From Humulus lupulus (lineage: Eukaryota; Streptophyta; Magnoliopsida; Rosales; Cannabaceae), in assembly GCF_963169125.1 (NCBI RefSeq), contig NC_084795.1:189880214-189944213 (forward strand): a stretch of 64,000 bases of DNA, written 5' to 3'. The stretch's first letter is position 1; every line of letters starts with the position of its first letter. Shown here piece after piece: positions 42,501 to 53,897 of the stretch. A model generated the notes under the pieces. The model was not told where the DNA came from, did no database searches, and saw only the letters and a list, made by a program, of their open reading frames with translations. Position numbers and translations under genes: made by a program.

Positions 42501-45095
42501 TTTTATCAATATCTCGTGCTCTTTAAGAAAAACAACGATCAATCGATTGAAGTTAACTTCTAAGTATTATGACCTGGTTATTTCTAGGAACTTAATTTGA
42601 AAACTTACTTCGTGTTAACTTTTATCAATATCTCGTGCTCTTTAAGAAAAACAACGATCAATCGATTTAAGTTAACTTCTAAGTTTTATGACCTGGTTAT
42701 TTCCAGGAACATAATTTGAAAACTTAGTTCGTGTTAACTTTTATCAATATCTCGTGCTCTTTAAGAAAAACAACGATCAATCGATTTAAGTTGACTTCTA
42801 AGTTTTTTGACCTGGTTATTTCCAGGGACTTAATTTGAAAACTTAGTTCGTGTTAACTTTTATCAATATCTCGTGCTCTTTAAGAAAAACAACGATCAAT
42901 TGATTTAAGTTAACTTCTAAGTTTTATGACCTGGTTATTTCCAGGAACTTAATTTGAAAAATTAGTTCGTGTTAACTATTATCAATATCTCGTGCTCTTT
43001 AAGAAAAACAACGATCAATCGATTGTAGTTAACTTCTAAGTTTTATGACCTGGTTATTACCAGGAACTTAATTTGAAAACTTCGTTCGTGTTAACTTTTA
43101 TCAATATCTCGTGCTCTTTAAGAAAGACAACGATCAATCGATTTAAGTTAACTTCTAAGTATTATGACCTGGTTATTTCTAGGAACTTAATTTGAAAACT
43201 TAGTTCGTGTTAACTATTATCAATATCTCGTTCTCTTTAAGAAAAACAACGATCAATCGATTTAAGTTAACTTCTAAGTTTTATGACCTGGTTATTTCCA
43301 GGAACTTAATTTGAAAACTTAGTTCGTGTTAACTTTTATCAATATCTCGTGCTCTTTAAGAAAAACAACGATCAATCGATTAAAGTTAACTTCTAAGTTT
43401 TATGACCTGGTTATCTCCAGGGACTTAATCTCAAAACTTAGTTCGTGTTAACTATTATCAATATCTCGTGCTCTTTAAGAAAAACAACGATCAATCGATT
43501 TAAGTTCACTTCTAAGTTTTATGACCTGGTTATTTCCAGGAACTTAATTTGAAAACTTAGTTCGTGTTAACTATTATCAATATCTCGTGCTCTTTAAGAA
43601 ATACAACGATCAATCGATTTAAGTTAACTTCTAAGTTTTATGACCTGGTTATTTCCAGGAACTTAATTTGAAAAATTAGTTCGTGGTAACTATTATCAAT
43701 ATCTCGTGCTCTTTAAGAAAAACAACGATCAATCGATTTAAGTTAACTTCTAAGTTTTATGACCTGGTTATTTCCAGGAACTTAATTTGAAAACTTAGTT
43801 CGTGTTAAATTTTATCAATATCTCGTGCTCTTTAAGAAAAACAACGATCAATCGATTTAAGTTAACTTCTATGTTTTATGACCTGGTTATTTCTAGGAAC
43901 TTAATTTGAAAACTTACTTCGTGTTAACTTTTATCAATATCTCGTGCTCTTTAAGAAAAACAACGATCAATCGATTTAAGTTAACTTGTAAGTTTTATGA
44001 CCTGGTTATTTCCAGGAACTTAATTTGAAAACTTAGTTCGTGTTAACTTTTATCAATATCTCGTGCTCTTTAAGAAAAACAACGATCAATCGATTTAAGT
44101 TGACTTCTAAGTTTTATGACTTGGTTATTTCCAGGAACTTAGTTTGAAAACTTAGTTCGTGTTAACTTTTATCAATATCTTGTGCTCTTTAAGAAAAACA
44201 ACGATCAATCGATTTAAGTTGACTTCTAAGTTTTATGACTTGGTTATTTCTAGGAACTTAATTTGAATACTTAGTTCGTGTTAACTTTTATCAATATCTC
44301 GTGCTCTTTAAGAAAAACAACGATCAATCGATTTAAGTTGACTTCTAAGTTTTATGACTTGGTTATTTCCAGGAACTTAATTTGAAAACTTAGTTCGTGT
44401 TAACTTTTATAAATATCTCGTGCTCTTTAAGAAAAACAACGATCAATCGATTTAAGTTAACTTGTAAGTTTTATGACCTGGTTATTTCCCGGAACTTAAT
44501 TTGAAAAATTAGTTCGTGTTAACTATTATCAATATCTCGTGCTCTTTAAGAAAAACAACGATCAATCGATTGAAGTTAACTTCTATGTTTTATGACCTGG
44601 TTATTTCCAGGGACATAATTTGAAAACTTAGTTCGTGTTAACTTTTATCAATATCTCGTGCTCTTTAAAAAAAAAAACGATCAATCGATTTAAGTTAACT
44701 TCTAAGTTTTATGACCTGGTTATTTCTAGGAACTTAATTTGAAAACTTAGTTCGTGTTAACTATTATCAATATCTCGTGCTCTTTAAGAAAAAATACGAT
44801 CAATCAATTTAAGTTAACTTCTAAGTTTTATGACCTGGTTATTTCCAGGAACTTAATTTGAAAAATTAGTTCGTGTTAACTATTATCAATATCTCGTGCT
44901 CTTTAAGAAAAACAACGATCAATCGATTTAAGTTAACTTCTAAGTTTTATGACCTGGTTATTTTCAGGAACATAATTTGAAAACTTAGTTCGTGTTAACT
45001 TTTATCAATATCTCGTGCTCTTTAAGAAAAACAACGATCAATCGATTTAAGTTGACTTCTAAGTTTTATGACTTGGTTATTTCCACGAACTTAAT
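38313..45095 (+). repeat. Distant duplication: 38313-40216 matches 43192-45095 (41-monomer spacing)
   Basis: Sixteen monomers recur 4879 bp downstream. Strong shared markers are CTCTTTAAGAAAAAATACG, TTATTTTCAGGAACATAAT and the rare TTTCCACGAAC (near 40203 and 45082). The downstream copy has private changes such as TTGAATACTTAG at 44263. The second copy ends exactly where domain III variants begin (CGATCGAAG at 45162). Confidence 0.8.
40217..42239 (+). repeat. Mosaic stretch with pieces related to 25.2-25.6 kb and 28.7-29.4 kb
   Basis: No local tandem higher-order unit is visible here. Around 40.5-41.0 kb the order CACTTCTAAG, GAAATAC, AATATATCGTG, AGTTCATGTTAAAT repeats that at 25.2-25.6 kb, with TTCATG exactly 129 monomers apart (25471 and 40822). 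Bases 41288-42001 repeat 28674-29387, including the odd CGGAAATTAATTAGAAAAA junction. The monomer at 42002 has a private GTTAACTGTT. Confidence 0.65.
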
Positions 45096-46285
45096 TTGAA
45101 AACTTAGTTCGTGTTAACTTTTATCAATATCTCGTGCTCTTTAAGAAAAACAACGATCAATCGATCGAAGTTAACTTCTAAGTTTTATGACCTAGTTATT
45201 TCCAGGAACTTAATTTGAAAACTTAGTTCGTGTTAAATTTTATCAATATCTCGTGCTCTTTAAGAAAAACAACGATCAATCGATTTAAGTTAACTTCTAT
45301 GTTTTTTGACCTGGTTATTTCTAGGAACTTAATTTGAAAACTTACTTCGTGTTAACTTTTATCAATATCTTGTGCTCTTTAAGAAAAACAACGATCAATC
45401 GATTTAAGTTGACTTCTAAGTTTTATGACTTGGTTATTTCCAGGAACTTAATTTGAAAACTTAGTTCGTGTTAACTATTATCAATATCTCGTGCTCTATA
45501 AGAAAAACAACGATCAATCGATTTCAGTTAACTTCTAAGTTTTATGACCTGGTTATTTCCAGGAACTTAATTTGAAAACTTAGTTCGTGTTAACTTTTAT
45601 CAATATCTCGTGCACTTTAAGAAAAACAACGATCAATCGATTTAAGTTAACTTCTAAGTTTGATGACCTAGTTATTTCTAGGAACATAATTTGAATACTT
45701 ACTTCGTGTTAACATTTATCAATATCTCGTGCTCTTTAAGAAAAATGACGATCAATCGATTTAAGTTAACTTCTATGTTTTATGACCTGGTTATTTCCGG
45801 GAACTTAATTTGAAAACTTAGTTCGTGTTAACTTTTATCAATATCTCGTGCTCTTTAAGGAAAACAACGATCAATCGATTTCAGTTAACTTCTAACTTTT
45901 ATGACCTGGTTATTTCCAGGAACTTAATTTGAAAACTTAGTTCGTGTTAACTTTTATCAATATCTCGTGCTCTTTAAGAAAAACAACGATCAATCGATTT
46001 AAGTTAATTTCTAAGTTTTATGACCTGGTTATTTCCAGGGACTTAATCTGAAAACTTAGTTCGTGTTAACTATTATCAATATCTCGTGCTCTTTAAGAAA
46101 AAAAACGATCAATCGATTTAAGTTAACTTCTAAGTTTTATGACCTGGTTATTTCTAGGAACTTAATTTGAAAACTTAGTTCGTGTTAACTATTATCAACA
46201 TCTCGTGCTCTTTAAGAAAAACAACGATCAATAGATTTAAGTTAACTTCTAAGTTTTATGACCTGGTTATTTCCAGGAACTTAAT

Positions 46286-46402
46286 TTGAAAACTTAGTTC
46301 GTGTTAACTTTTATCAATATCTCGTGCTCTTTTAGAAAAACAACGATCTATCGATTAGTTAACTTCTAAGTTTGATGACCTGGTTATTTCTAGGAACTTA
46401 AT
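46286..46402 (+). repeat. 117-bp monomer, copy 1
   Basis: Two bases are lost from ATCGATTTAAGTTAAC, which reads ATCGATTAGTTAAC. The deletion falls between the two dyads and joins them, removing the AAG before TTAACTT. It is linked to TTTTAGAAAA and GATCTATC changes in the same monomer. The next monomer begins at 46403. Confidence 0.9.
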
Positions 46403-46997
46403 TTGAAAACTTACTTCGTGTTAACATTTATCAATATCTCGTGCTCTTTAAGAAAAATGACGATCAATCGATTTAAGTTAACTTCTATGTTTTATGACCT
46501 GGTTATTTCCGGGAACTTAATTTGAAAAATTAGTTCGTGTTAACTTTTATCAATATCTCGTGCTCTTTAAGGAAAACAACGATCAATCGATTTAAGTTAA
46601 CTTCTAAGTTTTATGACCTGGTTATTTCCAGGAACTTAATTTGAAAAATTAGTTCGTGTTAACTATTATCAATATCTCGTGCTCTTTAAGAAAAACAACG
46701 ATCAATCGATTGAAGTTAACTTCTAAGTTTTATGACCTGGTTATTACCAGGAACTTAATTTGAAAACTTAGTTCGTGTTAACTTTTATCAATATCTCGTG
46801 CCCTTTAAGAAAAACAACCATCAATCAATTTAAGTTAACTTCTAAGTATTATGACCTGGTTATTTCTAGGAACTTAATTTGAAAACTTAGTTCGTGTTAA
46901 CTATTATCAACATCTCGTGCTCTTTAAGAAAAACAACGATCAATAGATTTAAGTTAACTTCTAAGTTTTATGACCTGGTTATTTCCAGGAACTTAAT

Positions 46998-47114
46998 TTG
47001 AAAACTTAGTTCGTGTTAACTTTTATCAATATCTCGTGCTCTTTTAGAAAAACAACGATCTATCGATTAGTTAACTTCTAAGTTTGATGACCTGGTTATT
47101 TCTAGGAACTTAAT
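46998..47114 (+). repeat. 117-bp monomer, copy 2
   Basis: It has the same 2-bp loss and the same linked substitutions as the monomer at 46286, 712 bp downstream. It was copied with the 4-monomer block. Confidence 0.9.
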
Positions 47115-49137
47115 TTGAAAACTTACTTCGTGTTAACATTTATCAATATCTCGTGCTCTTTAAGAAAAATGACGATCAATCGATTTAAGTTAACTTCTAT
47201 GTTTTATGACCTGGTTATTTCCGGGAACTTAATTTGAAAACTTAGTTCGTGTTAACTTTTATCAATATCTCGTGCTCTTTAAGGAAAACAACGATCAATC
47301 GATTTAAGTTAACTTCTAAGTTTTATGACCTGGTTACTTCCAGGAACTTAATTTGAAAACTTAGTTCGTGTTAACTTTTATCAATATCTCGTGCTCTTTA
47401 AGAAAAACAACGATCAATCGATTTAAGTTAACTTATAAGTTTTATGACCTGGTTATTTCCAGGGACTTAATCTGAAAACTTAGTTCGTGTTAACTATTAT
47501 CAATATCTCGTGCTCTTTAAGAAAAAAAACGATCAATCAATTTATGTTAACTTCTAAGTTTTATGACATGGTTATTTCCAGGAACTTAATTTGAAAAATT
47601 AGTTCGTGTTAACTATTATCAATATCTCGTGCTCTTTAAGAAAAACAACGATCAATCGATTGAAGTTAACTTCTAAGTTTTATGACCTGGTTATTTCCAG
47701 GAACTTAATTTGAAGACTTAGTTCGTGTTAAATTTTATCAATATCTCGTGCTCTTTAAGAAAAACAACGATCAATCGATTTAAGTTAACTTCTATGTTTT
47801 ATGACCTGGTTATTTCTAGGAACTTAATTTGAAAAATTACTTCGTGTTAACTTTTATCAATATCTCGTGCTCTTTAAGAAAAACAACGATCAATCGATTT
47901 AAGTTAACTTCTAAGTTTTATGACCTGGTTATTTTCAGGAACATAATTTGAAAACTTAGTTCGTGTTAACTTTTATCAATATCTCGTGCTCTTTAAGAAA
48001 AACAACGATCAATCGATTTAAGTTGACTTCTAAGTTTTATGACTTGGTTATTTCCACGAACTTAATTTGAAAACTTAGTTCGTGTTAACTTTTATCAATA
48101 TCTCGTGCTCTTTAAGAAAAACAACGATCAATCGATCGAAGTTAACTTCTAAGTTTTATGACCTAGTTATTTCCAGGAACTTAATTTGAAAACTTAGTTC
48201 GTGTTAAATTTTATCAATATCTCGTGCTCTTTAAGAAAAACAACGATCAATCGATTTAAGTTAACTTCTATGTTTTTTGACCTGGTTATTTCTAGGAACT
48301 TAATTTGAAAACTTACTTCGTGTTAACTTTTATCAATATCTTGTGCTCTTTAAGAAAAACAACGATCAATCGATTTAAGTTGACTTCTAAGTTTTATGAC
48401 TTGGTTATTTCCAGGAACTTAATTTGAAAACTTAGTTCGTGTTAACTATTATCAATATCTCGTGCTCTTTAAGAAAAACAACGATCAATCGATTTCAGTT
48501 AACTTCTAAGTTTTATGACCTGGTTATTTCCAGGAACTTAATTTGAAAACTTAGTTCGTGTTAACTTTTATCAATATCTCGTGCACTTTAAGAAAAACAA
48601 CGATCAATCGATTTAAGTTAACTTCTAAGTTTGATGACCTGGTTATTTCTAGGAACATAATTTGAATACTTACTTCGTGTTAACATTTATCAATATCTCG
48701 TGCTCTTTAAGAAAAATGACGATCAATCGATTTAAGTTAACTTCTATGTTTTATGACCTGGTTATTTCCGGGAACTTAATTTGAAAACTTAGTTCGTGTT
48801 AACTTTTATCAATATCTCGTGCTCTTTAAGGAAAACAACGATCAATCGATTTCAGTTAACTTCTAACTTTTATGACCTGGTTATTTCCAGGAACTTAATT
48901 TGAAAACTTAGTTCGTGTTAACTTTTATCAATATCTCGTGCTCTTTAAGAAAAACAACGATCAATCGATTTAAGTTAACTTCTAAGTTTTATGACCTGGT
49001 TATTTCCAGGGACTTAATCTGAAAACTTAGTTCGTGTTAACTATTATCAATATCTCGTGCTCTTTAAGAAAAAAAACGATCAATCGATTTAAGTTAACTT
49101 CTAAGTTTTATGACCTGGTTATTTCCAGGAACTTAAT

Positions 49138-50565
49138 TTGAAAAATTAGTTCGTGTTAACTATTATCAATATCTCGTGCTCTTTAAGAAAAACAACGATC
49201 AATCGATTGAAGTTAACTTCTAAGTTTTATGACCTAGTTATTTCCAGGAACTTAATTTGAAAACTTAGTTCGTGTTAAATTTTATCAATATCTCGTGCTC
49301 TTGAAGAAAAACAACGATCAATCGATTTAAGTTAACTTCTATGTTTTATGACCTGGTTATTTCTAGGAACTTAATTTGAAAACTTACTTCGTGTTAACTT
49401 TTATCAATATCTCGTGCTCTTTAAGAAAAACAACGATCAATCGATTTTAGTTAACTTCTAAGTTTTATGACCTGGTTATTTCTAGGAACTTAATTTGAAA
49501 ACTTACTTCGTGTTAACATTTATCAATATCTCGTGCTCTTTAAGAAAAACGACGATCAATCGATTTAAGTTAACTTCTATGTTTTATGACTTGGTTATTT
49601 CCGGGAACTTAATTTGAAAACTTAGTTCGTGTTAACTTTTATCAATATCTCGTGCTCTTTAAGGAAAACAACGATCAATCGATTTAAGTTAACTTCTAAG
49701 TTTTATGACCTGGTTATTTCCAGGAACTTAATTTGAAAACTTAGTTCGTGTTAACTTTTATCAATATCTCGTGCTCTTTAAGAAAAACAACGATCAATCG
49801 ATTTAAGTTAACTTCTAAGTTTTATGACCTGGTTATTTCCAGGAACTTAATTTGAAAAATTAGTTCGTGTTAACTATTATCAATATCTCGTGCTCTTTAA
49901 GAAAAACAACGATCAATCGATTGAAGTTAACTTCTAAGTTTTATGACCTAGTTATTTCCAGGAACTTAATTTGAAAACTTAGTTCGTGTTAAATTTTATC
50001 AATATCTCGTGCTCTTTAAGAAAAACAACGATCAATCGATTTAAGTTAACTTCTATGTTTTATGACCTGGTTATTTCTAGGAACTTAATTTGAAAACTTA
50101 CTTCGTGTTAACTTTTATCAATATCTCGTGCTCTTTAAGAAAAACAACGATCAATCGATTTTAGTTAACTTCTAAGTTTTATGACCTGGTTATTTCTAGG
50201 AACTTAATTTGAAAACTTACTTCGTGTTAACATTTATCAATATCTCGTGCTCTTTAAGAAAAACGACGATCAATCGATTTTAGTTAACTTCTATGTTTTA
50301 TGACCTGGTTATTTCCGGGAACTTAATTTGAAAACTTAGTTCGTGTTAACTTTTATCAATATCTCGTGCTCTTTAAGGAAAACAACGATCAATCGATTTA
50401 AGTTAACTTCTAAGTTTTATGACCTGGTTATTTCCAGGAACTTAATTTGAAAAATTAGTTCGTGTTAACTATTATCAATATCTCGTGCTCTTTAAGAAAA
50501 ACAACGATCAATCGATTTAAGTTAACTTCTAAGTTTTATGACCTGGTTATTTCCAGGAACTTAAT
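49138..50565 (+). repeat. 6-monomer period duplication (714 bp)
   Basis: Bases 49138-49732 and 49852-50446 carry the same five monomers: GATTGAAG with CCTAGTT; TTAAATTT; CTTACTTCG with GATTTTAG; CATTTATC with GAAAAACGACG; TTAAGGAAAAC. Private changes such as CTCTTGAAGAAA near 49301 distinguish the first copy. The sixth monomers (49733 and 50447) differ. Confidence 0.83.
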
Positions 50566-51041
50566 TTGAAAAGTTAGTTCGTGCTAACTTTTATCAATAT
50601 CTCGTGCTCTTTAAGAAAAACAACGATCAATCGATTTAAGTTAACTTCTAAGTTTTATGACCTGGTTATTTCCAGGCACATAATTTGAATACTTAGTTCG
50701 TGTTAACTTTTATCAATATCTCGTGCTCTTTAAGAAAAACAACGATCAATCGATTTAAGTTGACTTCTAAGTTTTATGACTTGGTTATTTCCAGGAACAT
50801 AATTTGAAAACTTAGTTCGTGTTAACTTTTATCAATATCTCGTGCTCTTTAAGAAAAACAACGATCAATCGATTTAAGTTAACTTCTAAGTTTTATGACC
50901 TGGTTATTTCCAGGCACATAATTTGAATACTTAGTTCGTGTTAACTTTTATCAATATCTCGTGCTCTTTAAGAAAAACAACGATCAATCGATTTAAGTTG
51001 ACTTCTAAGTTTTATGACTTGGTTATTTCCAGGAACTTAAT
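50566..51041 (+). repeat. Dimer duplication (238 bp x 2)
   Basis: A monomer ending in CAGGCACATAAT is followed by one starting TTGAATAC with GTTGAC and CTTGG, at 50566/50685 and again at 50804/50923. The first monomer of the first copy also has AAAAGTTAG and GCTAAC, a combination seen again near 53541, 56159 and 61985. The CAGGCACATAAT/TTGAATAC junction is also found near 56270 and 62100. Confidence 0.83.
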
Positions 51042-53421
51042 TTGAAAACTTAGTTCGTGTTAACTTTTATCAATATCTCGTGCTCTTTCAGAAAAACAAC
51101 GATCAATTGATTTAAGTTAACTTCTAAGTTTTAAGACCTGGTTATTTCCAGGAACTTAATTTGAAAAATTAGTTCGTGTTAACTATTATCAATATCTCGT
51201 GCTCTTTAAGAAAAACAACGATCAATCGATTGAAGTTAACTTCTAAGTTTTATGACCTGGTTATTACCAGGAACTTAATTTGAAAACTTAGTTCGTGTTA
51301 ACTTTTATCAATATCTCGTGCTCTTTAAGAAAAACAACCATCAATCGATTTAAGTTAACTTCTAAGTATTATGAGCTGGTTATTTCTAGGAACTTAATTT
51401 GAAAACTTAGTTCGTGTTAACTATAATCAATATCTCGTGCTCTTTAAGAAAAACAACGATCAATCGATTTAAGTTAACTTCTAAGTTTTATGACCTGGTT
51501 ATTTCCAGGAACTTAATTTGAAAACTTAGTTCGTGTTAACTTTTATCAATATCTCGTGCACTTTAAGAAAAACAACGATCAATCGATTTAAGTTAACTTC
51601 TATGTTTGATGACCTGGTTATTTCTAGGAACTTAATTTGAAAACTTACTTCGTGTTAACATTTATCAATATCTCGTGCTCTTTAAGTAAAATGACGATCA
51701 ATCGATTTAAGTTAACTTCTATGTTTTATGACCTGGTTATTTCCGGGAACTTAATTTGAAAAATTAGTTCGTGTTAACTTTTATCAATATCTCGTGCTCT
51801 TTAAGGAAAACAACGATCAATCGATTTAAGTTAACTTCTAAGTTTTATGACCTGGTTATTTCCAGGAACTTAATTTGAAAACTTAGTTTGTGTTAACTTT
51901 TATCAATATCTCGTGCTCTTTTAGAAAAACAACGATCAATCGATTTAAGTTAACTTCTAAGTTTGATGACCTGGTTATTTCTAGGAACTTAATTTGAAAA
52001 CTTACTTCGTGTTAACATTTATCAATATCTCGTGCTCTTTAAGAAAAATGACGATCAATCGATTTAAGTTAACTTCTATGTTTTATGACCTGGTTATTTC
52101 TGGGAACTTAATTTGAAAACTTAGTTCGTGTTAACTTTTATCAATATCTCGTGCTCTTTAAGGAAAACAACGATCAATCGATTTAAGTTAACTTCTAAGT
52201 TTTATGACCTGGTTATTTCCAGGAACTTAATTTGAAAAATTAGTTCGTGTTAACTTTTATCAATATCTCGTGCTCTTTAAGAAAAACAACGATCAATTGA
52301 TTTAAGTTAACTTCTAAGTTTTATGACCTGGTTATTTCCAGGAACTTAATTTGAAAAATTAGTTCGTGTTAACTATTATCAATATCTCGTGCTCTTTAAG
52401 AAAAACAACGATCAATCGATTGAAGTTAACTTCTAAGTTTTATGACCTGGTTATTACCAGGAACTTAATTTGAAAACTTAGTTCGTGTTAACTTTTATCA
52501 ATATCTCGTGCTCTTTAAGAAAAACAACCATCAATCGATTTAAGTTAACTTCTAAGTATTATGAGCTGGTTATTTCTAGGAACTTAATTTGAAAACTTAG
52601 TTCGTGTTAACTATAATCAATATCTCGTGCTCTTTAAGAAAAACAACGATCAATCGATTTAAGTTAACTTCTAAGTTTTATGACCTGGTTATTTCCAGGA
52701 ACTTAATTTGAAAACTTAGTTCGTGTTAACTTTTATCAATATCTCGTGCACTTTAAGAAAAACAACGATCAATCGATTTAAGTTAACTTCTATGTTTGAT
52801 GACCTGGTTATTTCTAGGAACTTAATTTGAAAACTTACTTCGTGTTAACATTTATCAATATCTCGTGCTCTTTAAGTAAAATGACGATCAATCGATTTAA
52901 GTTAACTTCTATGTTTTATGACCTGGTTATTTCCGGGAACTTAATTTGAAAAATTAGTTCGTGTTAACTTTTATCAATATCTCGTGCTCTTTAAGGAAAA
53001 CAACGATCAATCGATTTAAGTTAACTTCTAAGTTTTATGACCTGGTTATTTCCAGGAACTTAATTTGAAAACTTAGTTTGTGTTAACTTTTATCAATATC
53101 TCGTGCTCTTTTAGAAAAACAACGATCAATCGATTTAAGTTAACTTCTAAGTTTGATGACCTGGTTATTTCTAGGAACTTAATTTGAAAACTTACTTCGT
53201 GTTAACATTTATCAATATCTCGTGCTCTTTAAGAAAAATGACGATCAATCGATTTAAGTTAACTTCTATGTTTTATGACCTGGTTATTTCCGGGAACTTA
53301 ATTTGAAAACTTAGTTCGTGTTAACTTTTATCAATATCTCGTGCTCTTTAAGGAAAACAACGATCAATCGATTTAAGTTAACTTCTAAGTTTTATGACCT
53401 GGTTATTTCCAGGAACTTAAT
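51042..53421 (+). repeat. 10-monomer tandem duplication (1190 bp x 2)
   Basis: Bases 51042-52231 and 52232-53421 carry the same ten monomers. Diagnostic shared changes are CTATAATCAA (51421 and 52611), TTTAAGTAAAATGACG (51681 and 52871), CAACCATC, TATGAGCTGG, CGTGCACTTT, TTAGTTTGTG and CTTTTAGAAA. Differences are few, for example TTTCAGAAAAAC near 51087 and TTCTGGGAAC near 52089 in the first copy. Confidence 0.88.
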
Positions 53422-53897
53422 TTGAAAAATTAGTTCGTGTTAACTATTATCAATATCTCGTGCTCTTTAAGAAAAACAACGATCAATCGATTTAAGTTAA
53501 CTTCTAAGTTTTATGACCTGGTTATTTCCAGGAACTTAATTTGAAAAGTTAGTTCGTGCTAACTTTTATCAATATCTCGTGCTCTTTAAGAAAAACAACG
53601 ATCAATCGATTTAAGTTAACTTCTATGTTTTATGACCTGGTTATTTCTAGGAACTTAATTTGAAAAATTACTTCGTGTTAACTTTTATCAATATCTCGTG
53701 CTCTTTAAGAAAAACAACGATCAATCGATTTAAGTTAACTTCTAAGTTTTATGACCTGGTTATTTTCAGGAACATAATTTGAAAACTTAGTTCGTGTTAA
53801 CTTTTATCAATATCTCGTGCTCTTTAAGAAAAACAACGATCAATCGATTTAAGTTGACTTCTAAGTTTTATGACTTGGTTATTTCCAGGAACTTAAT

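Larger units (their letters stand above)
33910..44262 (+). repeat. Distant duplication: 33910-35932 matches 42240-44262 (70-monomer spacing)
   Basis: Seventeen monomers (2023 bp) recur 8330 bp downstream in the same order. They include TTCCGGGAAC (near 34016 and 42346), GATTGTAG, CATAATTTG followed by TTTTTTGACC, CAATTG, CGTTCTCTTTAAG (monomers at 34862 and 43192), GATTAAAG, GTGGTAAC and TTAAATTT. Differences include GAAAGACAAC near 43124 and AGGGACTTAATC against AGGGAATTAATC. Only the two ends of the stated interval are the copies; the middle carries other blocks. Confidence 0.78.
46167..47352 (+). repeat. 4-monomer block duplicated (spacing 712 bp)
   Basis: Bases 46167-46640 and 46879-47352 share TATCAACATCTCG, AATAGATTT, CTTTTAGAAAAAC, the 117-bp monomer with GATCTATCGATTAG, AAAATGACG and TTAAGGAAAAC. 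The spacing equals six monomers minus the 2-bp deletion. Confidence 0.85.
44977..49137 (+). repeat. 25-monomer period duplication (10 monomers shared, spacing 2971 bp)
   Basis: Bases 44977-46166 match 47948-49137. Shared markers are TTTCCACGAAC, CGATCGAAG with CCTAGTTATT, TTTTTTGACC, ATATCTTGTG, GATTTCAG (twice), CGTGCACTTT, TTTGATGACC, TTGAATACTTAC, AAAATGACG, TTAAGGAAAAC and TTCTAACTTTT. The spacing is 25 x 119 minus 4 because both 117-bp monomers lie between the copies. This block introduces the variants that dominate domain III. Confidence 0.85.
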
